In this document: one piece after another, positions 36,081 to 50,200 of the stretch
How positions within the stretch are numbered: the stretch's first letter is position 1
How the letters are laid out: each line of letters begins with the position of its first letter
Source of the DNA: Brachypodius melanocephalos
Lineage: Eukaryota; Chordata; Aves; Passeriformes; Pycnonotidae
NCBI GenBank assembly: GCA_013398615.1
Contig: VZSR01000479.1
Coordinates: 5,262,767 to 5,326,766, forward strand
DNA: 64,000 nt
Direction of reading: 5' to 3'
The notes under the pieces: model-generated
Seen by the model: only the letters and a program-made list of their open reading frames with translations
Database searches by the model: none
Told to the model about the DNA's origin: nothing
Program-made: the position numbers and the translations under genes

Positions 36081-39000
36081 TGATAAAGTCGCCTTGCCAG
36101 GCAATGACTGCACAGGGCCTTGCAGGGTGCAGAGAGGAATGCTTCTGCAGGGAGTCTGGCTTCCAGTGAAATACAGCTCCAACCAAGATTTGACAGTAAC
36201 TCCCCTGAGTGTTGCTGATTTCTCTTAGCCAACATTACAGTATCCTGGCCCCAGAGCTTGGCTAAGACCTTGGCACACAGAGCTGCTCCCTGCGGCTGCC
36301 ATGAACAGCCTGCAGCTTATTCTGAGACACTGCCCCCCTGACTTCTTTCTCCCAGATTCATGCAAGAAGCTTGAGTGCTCAGCTGGGTCCAGGGGACACC
36401 CTCTCTGCTCCTCCAGAGCTGGGGAGTCACTCTGCACGTGTACCTCTCTAAATCCTGGCTGCCTGTTCAGGAATGTAGGTACCAGCTCGGCCCTGGGCTC
36501 ATAAAGCAGATGAAGGGTTGCCTTGCATTTCAGAAAGGACCTCTTAACACCAGCAGGACTTTGCTGGCTGCTTTTATGCAAAACCTCCTGTTTGCTTTGT
36601 AAAAGATGGGAAGATACAGCTGAGTTTAAACTGGGCTAAAGTATGCTGCTGACTTTTTTCTTTTTTATTGTATTTTTTCAGTTATGCTGGCTCCTAAATT
36701 TATGAACTATTGTTAAAGGACTCCTTACATAACCATATTTAGATGGTTTAGATTTGTTCTTAATAAGTGGAAAGATTTACTAAAACAGGCCTGATGTGAT
36801 GATTTGGGAGGGATTATTCACACTGATGCCAATATATTCCAGACAGCCTGAAGAATTAAGCACTCTGGGTGTTGAAAACAATCTGAGTATCACCTAAAGC
36901 TTGTGCTAATGGAGCTCTGGTCTGAAAGGGGAAAGAGTGTCAGCAATCCAGTGCAAACCAAGGGACTGCTTGGAGGGCAAAGGCAGGTAAGAACAAACTT
37001 TGCATTTTTATTGGACCTTTTCAAACGATAATGTAGCCAAGCTCTGCAAAGAAACCTCTCTGATAAAGATGTGAGGCAGAGCACAGCTCTGATAAATGAT
37101 GGGCTGCATTCCTACCAAGTGCTGCTGTCACTCACTAAGCAAATTTATTGTATTTTATTCTAAAGTGCATTGGATTCCAGGGTTAGGAATCTTCCTCTGA
37201 CCCTCTTATCCTGCTTGTGGTTTCACTTTTCTTTAAGGAAATAGATTTAACCACTTATGAACAGAATTTACTGACAGTTTTTCATGACGATCTCTCAAAT
37301 GGGAAAGGAATCCCAAGGAACTGCAGACACTTCCATAGGATCAGTTCATGCAGGTAGCACTGGCAGGGTCCTGGCAGGGTCCTGGCAGGATGGCACTCCC
37401 TGTGAGGAATGCTTTCCAGGGAGATCATTCAAGCATTGATAAGAAATGATAGGAGAAATAACCAGAAGGAATGATAGGAATTATTCCTCAGGATGAAATA
37501 TGGCCAAATATGAATAGGATTCTTTTTTTGTAAAACAGGCAGGCTCAGCTCCATTTGATGTACCTGCCTGGGTAAGTCTGAGTGGCCTGCAGAAGGCAGA
37601 GGTGTTGACTTATATCAGCCCCTATCTCTGACCAATTTTCCTAAGTGAGTATTTTCCCAGATCATGTTCCCCTGACAGCTGTAGAGCAGCATGAAGAGTA
37701 GCTCAGTAGTCCCAGCTTTCCTCCTCGTGGCCACCTGTTATAATATAATACAGACTGTGACATACCTATTTAAAGGTGAGCTTGATATATATTTTTTTCT
37801 GTAACAGCTACAAGGATGTTATATTTTTGTTAATGGAGAGAGAAAAAGCTCATTTAATTGCAAATGGATAAAGTCATCCAATGGCAGAGCCTTGAAAGTA
37901 ATTTTTACACCCAGTGTGGATACAAATTTATTTCATTTATTCTGTTTCCTGTTACCCTCTTTGGTCGAGTACCATTTCTATTCCAGACCATGCATGACCC
38001 TCATTGTCACAACGACCCAAATCACACTGACCATTCAGTTCATCTGCTTTGTCCTAAAATCATTACCAAAAACTGCTGACATTTCCCTGGCAGTGAAAAG
38101 GTGCATGGGTTCACTTCCTTTTACCACAGTCACCTGCATGTTTTATTAACAAGCAGGTAAAAGCCAATACTTCAGGAAGGTGTTGCAACTGCAGAAAGCA
38201 GACTTGGAGGATGACTGAAGTATTTGTCTCCTGTTAAATGAGTGGGTTGTAACAGGGGGCAGAAATGTGAGGAGGGGTCCTGGCCAAGGCCATCCAGCTG
38301 GCTGCACCCTGAACAAGCTATGTGACAAGGCTGGGTATCAAAAACATCCAAAAAGTGCTGCTGGCAGCGTTGCTTCTTTTTATTTTTTTAACTTCAGAAA
38401 TCAGCAAGTCTGAAATGTGCCAGGCTGAGGTCCAGGTCTTTCTGGGATCTGTGCAAGGGTGTTTCTAGGAAGACTGTAGAAAGTTCCACTTGGCACATCC
38501 CGCTGTATGACATAAATGGTGATCAAAGCACGCATTCCAAATCTTGTTTAACATCTTTCCTTCCACAGCTATAAAAACTGAGAGCAGCATGAAGTGCTAG
38601 AGGCCTTACCCCAGGAAAGAAGTTCTGTACACCAGAAACATGGATTTTTTTTTTTTTTGGTAGTTTTTGTTATTGTTGTTGTTGCTAGTGTGTTTGTGAG
38701 GAGTGATTCAAAGATGTCTTGACTACACTGAGTAAGAGGTGACTGCAAGGTAAACACTGACATAATTTTACTCCTATTTTTTTCTATGAAATAGTCACCT
38801 TTGAAACCGATGCCTGGAAAGTTTTGGCTAGGGAAATGGCACCAATTCCAAGCCTGGAATCTCACTTTTGCTAAACAGTTCTCCCTATTCAAAATTAGAG
38901 GCTTGTTTGGGCTTCTATACAGCTAAACACTAGCCAGGAAAGTTAGGATACAGATGTCCATTGGGCTACACAGAATCATTTTTAACACCATACGGCATGC

Positions 39001-40829
39001 AAGAATGTCAAGATCCTGATTACAGTTTGGAGGACAGTACCTGAGGTAATTTTATGCTGAGCTCCCAGTCCCTGTGTTCCCATTGGCAAAGCAGCCCCGT
39101 GGTGCCTGGTGGAAGACAGGGTTGGGATCTTTGTGTTTTTGTGTTTCAGTGACCCCCTCTTTAGGAGCTAAAGGCTTCAGTGGTACCTGGGTCTGGACAT
39201 AATTCTTGGATCTTCCTCTCTCCTTCTCTTGTGAGCATTAAAAACATTTATTACCTTTACTTACCAGCTAAATTAATTTATTCTACATTATTTCTTCATA
39301 TAAAATTGTTCAGTGAGAAAATCTGGTTCACATTTTTCCACTATGTAAAGCATCTCAGAAGGGAAGTAAATTGTACTGCTCTTCTCAAGTCCCTGGTGGT
39401 AAGAGACACAGCCCAATATTCCCTCTGCCCCAGCCCTTAGGTATTCCTGCAACCTCCACATTGCAGGAAAATGGATTGGCTAGATCCATATGAAGCAATC
39501 TGGCAGGGAAAACCACACTTAGCTGAAAGATAGGTTTTAGCCTTTTGGATATAATTTCAAATTTCGAGATAACTGTTCCTTTGAGGAGCTCTAACTATAA
39601 ATCCCAAACTGCCTGCAAGGAGCTGGGTAGGAGCCAAAAATGCCAAGTCAGGGGGAAAATAATTGTTTTCAAATGGTGACAAACCTGCAAGGTCGGCAGA
39701 GAACAGAGGGGCTGTGCTGCTGGGTGGAGATAGCCCTGTAACTCAGGGCTGTGAGTTCTGTACACTAAACAGAGCCTAACATCTCCACAGGGTGTTTGAC
39801 TGCTGCAAACACAGAAGGGGACTGGTCTGCACTGGTCTAACTCACATGGCAGAAATGATTTTGATAGAGAATCTAAAGATGTGGGGTATAGACACAGTGT
39901 GCAGCGCTAAAGCTTTGCTTCGTTCTGGTTTCATTTCCCTGAGGTGAAGAAATTACAGATTTTGTATTTTTTAAGTTATTGCAATGCAAATAATTTGACA
40001 GCTTGGTCTGGAGGTTTTTATGTCATGAAATGTTTGAAATTGTGCAAGGCAATACAATAATTATACAGTCCAGCATGCCTAAGGATGAAGGATACTTCGT
40101 GCAGAGACTGGGAATTTGCCATGGTGAGGGTCCGGATTCCTGCACGCCTTGGACAGATTCCTGCACAGTGTGGGAGGGGCAGCCAGGCTTCAGGAATAGC
40201 ACTGCTTTGAAACTGCAGTTGCAAGTCATGAGGAATCAGCTTGAGGGAGCCTGGTGATTACTTTCCAAGGATATCTACACATAAAAAATTATGCCTGGGG
40301 GTATAAATCAGCATAGCTCTGCTGGCTGCAGCATAGCTGCATCCATCTCCTGCAGCTGAGGATCTGGACAAAAGTACTCTGGCAACACAGAAGACTGAAA
40401 ACTGCCAGAACACCTCTAAAGCTCATGTGCCAGCACGCAAGAGAGGCATTCAGCTGTGTGGAGTGGACTTCTTTCATCTGGGGCAGCTAGAGCAGAAAAG
40501 TGAACTTTTACATTCTCACAATTTTACTGCATCTGTTAAAGCAGTATTGGCTTTCAGCAGTGAAATGAGTATTCAGGCCAGGAGTCTGTGCAGAATTTCG
40601 GGCACTCCACGAGCAGATAAAATTTCAATTGCAGAAACAAGAGAAAGCAGCAGACACAAATGCACCACGTATTACATTTAAGGAAAGACAGTGGAGGGGC
40701 AGGTTATACCGTGGGAATAGGCAGCAGCTGGGGGCCGACTCTGCTGTTATGACAAAGTCATCGATGAGGCCACAAGAAATTAAGAAAGCGAGTAAGTAAG
40801 GGCAGCCTGGCCTGAAGGAATCCAGGAGG
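36081..40829. other. Non-coding sequence, gene desert
   Basis: No gene recognised. The stretch 36600-36800 is AT-rich, with CTAAATTTATGAACTATTG and other homeodomain-like cores, and may be a conserved element. A short tandem repeat lies at 37361-37393 and a T14 run at 38645-38658. Open frames near 36225-36600 occur on both strands and are not recognisable. Confidence 0.5.
37361..37393. repeat. 11-base tandem repeat, three copies
   Basis: TGGCAGGGTCC occurs twice exactly, followed by the variant TGGCAGGATGG. A local slippage product. Confidence 0.9.
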
Positions 40830-41345
40830 GCTGTTGTGCAGGCGAGCAGAGAGAACAGCTCTGATCTGGTCCCCTGTTCCCCGGCAGACGGAGCTGGCAG
40901 CAGACGGAGCTGGCAGCAGCCTGGATCACTCTCTGGTGGCCCCTCGGTGTCCATTGGCAGCCCAGCAGGGGCACAGAGCCAGCTCCCCCTGCCAGCACTC
41001 AGGCTGCTCCATGGCTGTGAGGAAAGGCTGGAGCAGCACACGGGGCTGGCCGGGACACCCCCGAGGGCTGGCAAGGCCCAGGCAGGGCCACTCACCTGTC
41101 CGAGCGTCCTGGGCTCCCCAGGCAGGTGTGGGTGGCTGTGGCAGTGGCACTGTCCCACCTGGCCAGAGCTCCTCCAGGTTCAGTGTGCAGAGTTCCTGGG
41201 GTCACCAGTGCCGCAGCAGCTCCTGCGTGTGTGACACTGCAGCTCTGCTTCCCCCGTGCAGGGCTCTCTGCACGTGTCTTTTCTCTTCCCACTCCTGCTC
41301 ATCCTTTCAGTGCATTAAAAAGGCCTCAGCCCCTCCTCTAGCATC
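40830..41345. other. GC-richer islet with overlapping open frames
   Basis: This half-kilobase is clearly GC-richer than the AT-rich DNA on both sides. It carries open frames of 130-177 codons on both strands, which follows from the low density of stop codons rather than coding. CpG is present (about a dozen by eye) but well below what the G+C content predicts, so I do not call a CpG island. On the minus strand GACAG|GTGAGT at 41091-41100 is a near-perfect splice donor. It could be a lncRNA exon or promoter, or simply a compositional patch. I recognise no protein. Confidence 0.4.
40884..40919. repeat. 16-base tandem duplication
   Basis: GCAGACGGAGCTGGCA occurs twice in direct succession, followed by a partial third copy (GCAG). 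The two copies are identical, suggesting a recent or actively homogenised duplication. Confidence 0.93.
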
Positions 41346-44300
41346 TTAAAACACGGAGCTGGGAAGGTCAGCAGTGGCATGGGTGACAGGCAGAGCTGGA
41401 GTAACCACTGCACCCTTGTGCTTACAGCCCCTGCAATCACCTTCTGTCTAGGTGAGAATCTCTGTCAGTGATTATCTGGCTCTTCTGATTTTCATCTGCT
41501 GAAGAGCTGCATCTTTGGGATTATCCTCTCAGCATCTTTGCCTGCCCCTTAATGTCACAGGCTTTGGCCTCTTGGTCCACTTATAGCTTGTCTCAATTCC
41601 AGCCTCATCCTCCTGCAAGGGTAACTCACAAATAGAGCAAAGTGGGAGTTGCCATGTTAATGTGCTTTCCTTGAGCCCTTGGGGAAAGGTCCTGAACATG
41701 ATTTCTTCCGCTTGGATGGAAAGAGGAATTTCTGTTTGAGCCTCCATGAAATTACAGTCTTCTTTTTTTATGAAATGTAAACCAAAGTAAATATTACCTT
41801 AGAGTCTCCTATTCGTGTTGCAATAAAATGAGACACTTCCTTGGAAATAAGTTTTAAGACACGAGTCTTGTAATGTTGGGATTTATTGGAGTGGAGTTCA
41901 CAGCTGACCTGAGGTCTGAAGGGTTTGGAAGCAATAGTCTGTGTGAACTTCTCCTTCTCCAGCACAAGAGGTGCAAAACCGGCCAGTTATTCAGAGACTT
42001 CCCCACCCTTCGTAAGCTCATGTGCTCATATATCTCTCATGGTACATAAAGAATGACATATTGCAGTGAATCTGCTAAGAATAGCTTGTAAAATACATCA
42101 TTATATGAATCAGCCTCATTAGAAGCCTCCTTCTCTCATGATTTAAACCAGACACGGCGCTCACAGGAATGGAAACCAGTTTTTTTTTTTCCTCTCCTGC
42201 TGGCATGTTGTGCTCAACCAAATGTTGAAACAGAAGAAAATAACTCAAGGCCAGAAGTAAAAAGTAAGTACTGCATTACCCTGATGCCTCTCTGGCATAA
42301 TTAAGGTCTTGGGTGTTTCCCTGGATACACGACTTTCCAGCTTCATTAATAAAATACTGTGTAACAGCACATAGCTGCATTCCTCACATACTCCCAATCC
42401 CCCTGACTCAGGACCCTGTAACACCTCACTTTCAGCATCCTCAGCCATTCCAGGCCTTTCTCCCACAGCTGCTGCTGTTTATGGAGGGGATTATTCAGCA
42501 CGGTGCCTGTGATAGCAGGAGACAAGGCTGGACGGCCCAGGAGGTGTCTCAGCCCTTTTTTCTGCAAGGACTGGTGCACCAGATGCCACGGCTGTGTGAC
42601 TCAGTCCTCATTCAAATTGCCTGGCTGCTGGTGCAAGCACTTGCCAGCCAACTCAGTGAAGGCAGTGTTTGACTCAGACCAGGCAGATGCAGCCCCAGTG
42701 ACACCCCAGGGTGGCTGCAGCTCTGGGCTAGTGGCCATTTGATGCAGGACTCATGGAAACAAGGGGGTGGCTCTGTGCTCCAAGGCAATGAAACAGTCTT
42801 TCACTCCCATTTGTAGAGTTCACTGACAAACTGCAGGTACAGAAACTTTTTGTTGTTTCTCTCTTGTTGCTTCAGGATTAGAGACTGTTGTATTTCTTGC
42901 TGTTATTTCTTTCAAACCATGCCAACACACGACTTCCACAGCACACTGCCTTATAAACCTCTGGCTGCACTCTTCTGAATCACACTGATTTTTTAATTAA
43001 CTATTGTAAGATCAATTACTCAGCTGCCCTTGGTTGCTCTGGCCTCCCATTCCAACCATGTAACCCTGGTTCTCTCTCCCTGGTTAGCTCTGCGTTCGGT
43101 CTTGTCACCACAGGGCTCTGTTGGCTGAACACCACCATGTGTTTGTCTCCCACCCGAGATTTCGGGCCAAGGACATCCCCAGGAGGCTTGTCATAATCAA
43201 GACATCGTGACTTTACAGGCAAGCTGTATTTATCTTGAGCTAGCTTGTTTGTTAGACTCTGCTTTGACTTTTGCAGAAGTAGGTCAGAAACGCCGTCTGG
43301 GTGAATGTTACTGGCAGAGGTAATGAGCGGTTTCTGCTCAGGCCATGGAGGCTCCACAGAAAGCACCACTGCCTGTTCCAACAGGCTTCAAACACTGCCC
43401 TTCTATCCTGCAGTGTCCTCAGGCTGCTCTGGAACCTGCAGTGCCTTTGGTTGCTGTCAGTGCAGTCCCCTCAGTGCACCTGGGAGCATCCCCAGGCTGG
43501 ATTTCAGCACCATGTTTGCTTGGGGGTAATGAGATGGCCACAAGCTGCACTCAATAACCCATAGAGAGACACGGGCTGGAAGTCCTGCCCTAGGGAAAGA
43601 AGATTTTTGGCTCTTCTGTGCTCTGGACATCTGTTATTTTTTGTCAGTAGGAAATACAAATCCCTGATTTCCCTTCTGCCAGAGTTTGGATGTTCTAGCA
43701 GGTGATCAGTAGATGGTGCCGAGGGCTCAGCATGGTCCAGAGATGAAGCAGTGTTTGCAAATCTCTGTGTACTTTGTGCAATTGCACCTCACTTGGTTGT
43801 GTTTCCGGGCGTAGAACAAGCACATTTTCTCTTTATTTCTAGACTTGGTCATCCCTATCCACACATTTGCCTACATGTCATGATTTGAAGGAAATATTTT
43901 AATAGCAATTTATATAACCTTCATGTCACTGCTGCTTTTTCAATGAGAGAAGAGGGTTTACTTCTGTCTCTCTCTCACTTTGTTCATCGATAACCATTTT
44001 ACAAGCTCCCTGCTGTGTTTCAGCTGTGATTTTTACCTTAGGGCTGTGCATCCTTTGCAATACAAGCCTTGTCTGCTGCCCCTTGGATTTGAAAGTGAGG
44101 ATCTGGTTTCCAAAGCTGGGATCTCACAGCTGTGGTCTGACTGGTCCTATCAGCACATACAAAAGCAGTGAGCACAGAGCAACAGCTCAATACCCACTTC
44201 AAACCTCAGCCTTCTCAGCTGGAACAACTGTTGCGGTTTGAAGCTGTTTTGTTAACTTCTTTGGCTAATTGATAACATCTGCACCTCACCACCCTTCCTT

Positions 44301-47204
44301 GCCTCTCGAGCTGCTTTCAAATAGATGGACAGATAATGCTGTGGCACATCTCAGTTTCTGTATTAGAGATCTATTGTTACACTTCTGGAAAATTGTGTGA
44401 GAACTGGGGGGCGTCATCAAATAAAGCCTCCTTTATAAAGGTTCCTTTCACACAGTCTCAGAAACAAGCCCAGAGACACTAATAAACCCTCATGCTATTA
44501 ATTTGGCATTTCTCTTGTGATCAGACATAAGAACTTATGATTTCACACTTTTTTCCCCCCTCTCTTTTTCCCTACCATGTTTTCTAAAGGTGGAAATTTA
44601 CACTTGGGCTTTAAAACATTGGAATTAGCATTTATTTCTCATTAGTTTTAATTTTCTTTGTATTACAATAGATGGATCAGGAACTGGTATACGTGATATT
44701 TTAGTAAATAAAATCCTTGTATTCAGGATCATTCTTGAAGTCTGGTAATACACAGTGACACCATATAGGTCCCAAGGAGACATTATGGTTGTAATGGAAA
44801 TATCATATATCTCATATCCCAGGTCTGATATATCAACTCAGCAATAAAAAGAAACAGGATATTTGCAATTATATTTTAAACAGGGATTTTGCTGTTACTA
44901 TGAGAACATGGATTACTTAGAAATTTCGGTGAGAAAACTCCTTAATGGTTTCATCAATGTCTAACCCCACAAGACTTCGGTTCTCTCACTGCTGTTGAAA
45001 TAGCTATTAATGCAGTGAAAATCAGAAATAAATGAGCGTGGTTCATTGGTGTCTGCATGTACACCCCTGAGTTAGGTCTCAGTGCAGGTCAGCTGCTCCC
45101 TTCTCTCATGTTGCAGGATTCCCAGGATCAGATTTGGGTTATGCTGAGAGACACGTGTGCCCTGTGACCTCTCCCCACCTCGACACCTTTCCATTTTGGC
45201 TGAGGAGAGGTTCCCTCCTCCACCTCCCTCCTGGTGTTGGGGTGGTTGGTGGTGCTGCTAAGCTGGGTCTGGAGAGGTCTGTGATGTGCAGGGAGCTGAT
45301 GTAAGCTGAGACTGGAAGGGTGGATGCTGCTCAGCCAGCCAGGAGAGCCTCGTGAATTTCCTTGTAAAAGGAATTTCTTAGGATTCAGGGAGACTTGTGT
45401 TACATAAGACTTTGGAAACAACATTTGACACAGGGTAGGGCTATCCCCTTTGTGAAGTCCCCAACAGAACCCACATACAGCCACGAGCATTGTTATTATT
45501 GCAATTCTTTTATTTTGTGCCCTTTCAGCACCACCAGCATCTACAAAAAAGATAAAATCCCAAATATAGGTCTCATAACTGCACCTAATGCAAGCTCAAC
45601 ACATTTGGTCTTAATCTGAGTGCCTGCACTGGGATGAGTTCTGCAGGGCTGTAATAAAATAAATATTTTCCTGCACTGAGAACAGCTCAGGGAAAGGTTC
45701 AATGTCAGGTCAGCAAAGGGAGCTCTTTTACCATGTTTTGCTAGACATGGACCATATCCTCCTCTAAGAAACTGTCAGAGCTCCATAGTGGCTGCTGGAT
45801 GGGAAGGGATTGAAAGTATTTACCCCTTGCTCATTTTAAGTGTTGGATTTGGTTGGAATTTGAGCAAAGCTGGGCAGTAGGTACAGCTCCAGCTTGCACC
45901 AATAAGAATGTTTCCACCAGAAAAACAAAAATTAATAGTGAATGGAGGGCTTTTGGTTGGAATTCTCTTTCCTTCCCTGCCCTGCTCAAATTGGATTACT
46001 CGCAGGAACAAAGGGAACCAGCAGCCTTGATGCAGCAGACCAGTCCCAGGTGAGGAAGACTGAGCTACTTAACAAGTGGCAGTGTAGGGAAAGCCCCTTT
46101 AATTATTTTTTCAAACAAACCTGACCCTCCTGTTCTCCCATTTTAATGCAGGAACCAAGGGAAATGTGATCCACAGGTGCATTATAAAAGGGAAGGCAGA
46201 GATTCTGGGGAAGGAACTTGCCTTTTTGCTGCAGTGTGAGACAGTGCCTGCATGTTTTGTGTCATTGTGCATCCAGTGCAGAAATAACATGAACATCAGA
46301 AGAATTTTTTTAAGGTTAGTAGCTTTCTATTCCTTTGCAGATGTGTTGTTAGTTGGTATACCACAAAAGAGAAAAAACCCTCATTTTGATGCCTGGTCAT
46401 TCAAAACCTATTCCTAAGTGATTGTGCCTCACTAAAATTCCTGGTGTTAATACTGTTGCCTTTCTACAGCTGTGTACTGCTGCACACTCGAGATAGTTCC
46501 CTTTCAGTTTCCTGGGAACTGATTATGGACTCTGGAAGTAAAATGTGATTCTTTATGTGGGGATTCCTTAGATTAAACTGATTTGTTAAGCAACTTTCCT
46601 AAAGGTTGATACTTCTCTAATCTGAGAAGTAATTCACCTTCAACTTAAAAATGGATTTAGTTATTGAATATTCTCTCTTTTGTACTAGACAAGAACATTT
46701 TTCTCATTTCCAGACTCATACGAGCCCTTGCAAAGAACTTAAGGTTTTGAACAAATTCAAAAACAGGACCATGAGCAGAGCTGGAAATGAGTGCAGGAGT
46801 TTTGGTTCCAGGTACCTCTGACTAACTAATTATCCACTAATGTGATTGAGTCTTCAGAAAGAGCAGACATACCCACCATAAACTAACCAAGCTCGAAGCA
46901 AAGGTATTGGATGCACAGCTGCAGATCAATAAAGCCATCTTGGGCTCATAACAGAAGTGGATGATGCTCTACACCTGGCCTTAGACATTTTGGTGCTTAT
47001 GTAGATTCAGCAAATGCCTTCCATGGGCTCTCATACCTTTTGGAAGAACCTAATTCTCCTTGTTCAAAGAAAGATGTATTTGTTGAGACACTTCAGAGAC
47101 CACTCTAGGAAAAGGAGGTGGTTCTCATGGTTGGACTTGAATCACAAATGAAGACTTTTGCAGTATTTTCAGCAGAGGACTTTCAAGCAAAGATTATCTG
47201 TGGG
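41346..47204. other. Non-coding sequence, gene desert
   Basis: No gene, CR1 or LTR recognised. A T11 run lies at 42180-42190. A CTCF-like 14-mer lies at 43706-43719 on the plus strand. The stretch 44500-45010 is AT-rich. The open frame at 45128-45490 (minus, 120 codons) has no recognisable content. Confidence 0.5.
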
Positions 47205-47243
47205 TTTTTTTTTTTTTTTTTGTTTTTTTTTTTTTTTTTTTTT
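47205..47243. repeat. Long poly(T) tract
   Basis: Thirty-nine bases of T broken by one G at 47222, flanked by GGG at left and CCCC at right. The longest homopolymer in the window. No retrocopy on the minus strand was recognised next to it. Confidence 0.93.
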
Positions 47244-50200
47244 CCCCTGGCTGTCAGTGAGAGGGTAATGTGTCCTGTCCTTGCAGAAGTTGGTTAAGTG
47301 AAAGTATTTCTTTATGATCATTGCCATTTACCCTTTAATTTTGGAGCAGCACTAATCCCTCTCCTTTCAGGGTGTGTCAGTACACTTACAGACTGTGATA
47401 AGTTGGTCAGCATTGAAGGTTTTACAACCTTATGTATATTTTTGATTTTTTTTGGGGGGGATACATATAGATCATGTTAAAAACCAGAAGTCCATTGTTC
47501 AATCAATCAAGTTAATCCTGGTGCTCCTTGATAACTATAGCTATCACATTTCAGAGTGATTTTATTGGATATTACTGGGATTACTTGTAGTAGCCACTCA
47601 GTCTAGACAGGGGTTTCTATTACAGAGAACACAGACAAAAGGGTAAGAAATATTAATGGCCAACATCCATTAACCATGCACAAACTGCATATCAGAGAGT
47701 GGATCCTGTTCACTTGGCTGGGGGTCTCTCTCACTTTTGTTTATCTCTCAGAAGGCCACAGGCTTCTTAATTAAAAGGAAATAGGTTGTCTTAATAAAGG
47801 AGTAAAAAGGTAAGGAGCTGCTTGAGAAATTTACCTCTTAGAGTTAATGAAGATTAGAGATCTTTCAATCAACAGTCCCAATACTGAAAGGCCTGAGCAC
47901 TCAAAATCTGTCTTTGGAATGGATTTCGCTTCCCACCTTTTTGGGAGCAGTCATGGTGATCTTACTTAAAAACTTGGATCTCCAACAGTGCTGTTGTGGG
48001 AAGAATGATTAAATGGACCTCCATTCTCACCAGGGCTGGGTAAAATCATACTGCTCCTAGTTTCTGAAACAAAGCCTGTAGAATGACAAGCACTCCAGGA
48101 ATGCTGTGCCTTGAATAAATATGATGGGGCAGCGATGTCATTCCCACCATCCCTTGGAAGAGAACTCTGCTCAATCAGGACTGTTGGCTGATTAAAATTA
48201 GACCTAGTTAATGAGGCACTGAGTGAGGTAATGAAGTTAAGCTATAAAGCATTTCAAAATCTCATTTTATGTTATTCCACATGTTCATAGAATCATAACA
48301 CATGGGCAAACATTGTATTTGCTGCCTAGACCACTTGTGTCACAGACTGTATTTTGGATAGGACATATTTCAGATTGTTGTCAAATTGCCCATCATAACA
48401 TAAGCTCCACCAGGTCTTTCAGAGAATTTTGGGAGTCAGGGGAACAGTAGAAACACTGAAACACTGCTTGCCTGTGGCTTGCTGTCCTGCATTCATGCAC
48501 CCAAAGACCTCAATGTCCTTTTGTTCTTCACATCCTTTCGGGATCAAAAGTTAATAAGCCTGTTGTTGGGAAGGGTGTGGGATCATGTAGAAGCAGAAGA
48601 GTCAAAATGTTTTGTTGAAGGGTGGGAATGAAAAACCAATTCCCTACTTATATAAGAAGCTTGCAAATATTTTGAGATTCCCTTAATACCTGGGCCATGA
48701 GGTTGATTATGGAGTATATAGAAACATAAATCAAGATTTCCCTTCAAGACTATAGCTTGGTGTAGACTTGGAGAAGATACTCTGCATGCCAGTGCTCTCA
48801 GCCCCCTTTTATATCTGACAGCTGATGCTGGTGTGTTTGAACATGCTCTGGGGGCTGTGTTAGGGTTGCTCTCACTATGTCTGTCATCCAGCTCCTGGGG
48901 CCCAGCCCTGCTCATCCCTAATCCTCCACAGCAAACTGGCCTGGGACCGGAAATCTTGTCAATGGCAGAGCACAGCAGTGGGTTTGGGGGCTCCCAGTTG
49001 GTTCACGTCCCTATCTCATAAATGGAAATGCTGCCATCACGAAGCTCCAGATTTATCCAAGTATGAATGCCTAATCCTCTGGGTTATTTTGAGCAGCAGT
49101 TATGTCCTCCATACAATTATGACTATTACAATAAGTTACTTGCATTAAACCTGTGGAGCTGGGCAAAGAGTTGGGTTCTCTCATGCTTTAGACTTAGCTA
49201 TTAACAATTTTTTCTCTGTTCTATGTATTTGTCTTGATCCAGCAGCAACAGGTCTGCTTGTCCTGATAGATCTCCTCCCTTAAACTTTCATTTCATGGTA
49301 TAAACCATGAATTGCCGGGGTATTTCTCAATGTAGTGTCAGAAAGGAGAGGGCAGCATAAATTTCTGCCCTCATTTCCAGGAAGATTATCTTCCAAGAAG
49401 AATTATTGTTATATAACTCCAAGATCACAGTATCCAACTACACATGATAATTTGAGGCTGTTTCTAATAAGCATTGTCTCTGGCCCGTGGTTCACTCTGG
49501 TTTAAATGTTCCCAACTTCTTGGTCAAATAACAGCCTAGAACAGTATTTTTAGGAAAAGATGATGCTTGGCAATGGCTGGGAATTTTGTGGCTTTCACCA
49601 CCCTTCAGAGGGTTTGGGCTGTTGCGTGTACTTTTCAAGAAAACAGAAAAACCCCACCTCCAACCTGGAAAGGCTTTAACTGAAACACGATCCAAGACAA
49701 TTTGCAACTTTGATTCTGTTCCTGATGTGAGGGTTCTTTTTTTCTGAACACAACTGCACTGTCTGAATCTCTGCTTAGTTTCTTTTATTTTTTTCACACT
49801 TTCTTCTGGTACTTTCCTGAGTGCCGCTCAGGTTCTTGCAAACTGAGGAATCAATGGTGCTACAGCAATGTCATTAATTTAGGATCAAACATGTTTCTTT
49901 AAACTTTGTCAGAGATGTGAACATTTTGCAAGTTAGACTATGAAGGAGGCAGTTGTCCATGGGAAAGGCTGGCTGGTGCTGTTTCAGCCATCTGGCTGGG
50001 GGATCCTGATTGCCTTCCTCCTGACAGGTTTTGGATGACTGACTATTGAAGATGTAGATGTCCAAATGATAATTGATAACATTATTCATCTCCGTGATTC
50101 TCTTGGCTATGCTCTTGCTTTAACATTAGTTTTTAATAAAACCTGCCACTTTAAATTTCATTTTAAGCAGAAAAGAAAAGTTTTTCAGGTTTCAGCTTTT

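Noticed and set aside
40830..41345. CpG island
   Set aside because: CpG dinucleotides are present but clearly fewer than expected from base composition.
40625..41349. Open frames of 177 (minus) and 171 (plus) codons overlapping each other
   Set aside because: Both strands are open because the patch is GC-rich and poor in stop codons. Neither translation resembles a known family or has a domain-like pattern.
48283..48300. TCATAGAATCATAA, similar to a CR1 3' terminal repeat
   Set aside because: No CR1 body follows in either direction. The match is too short to call.
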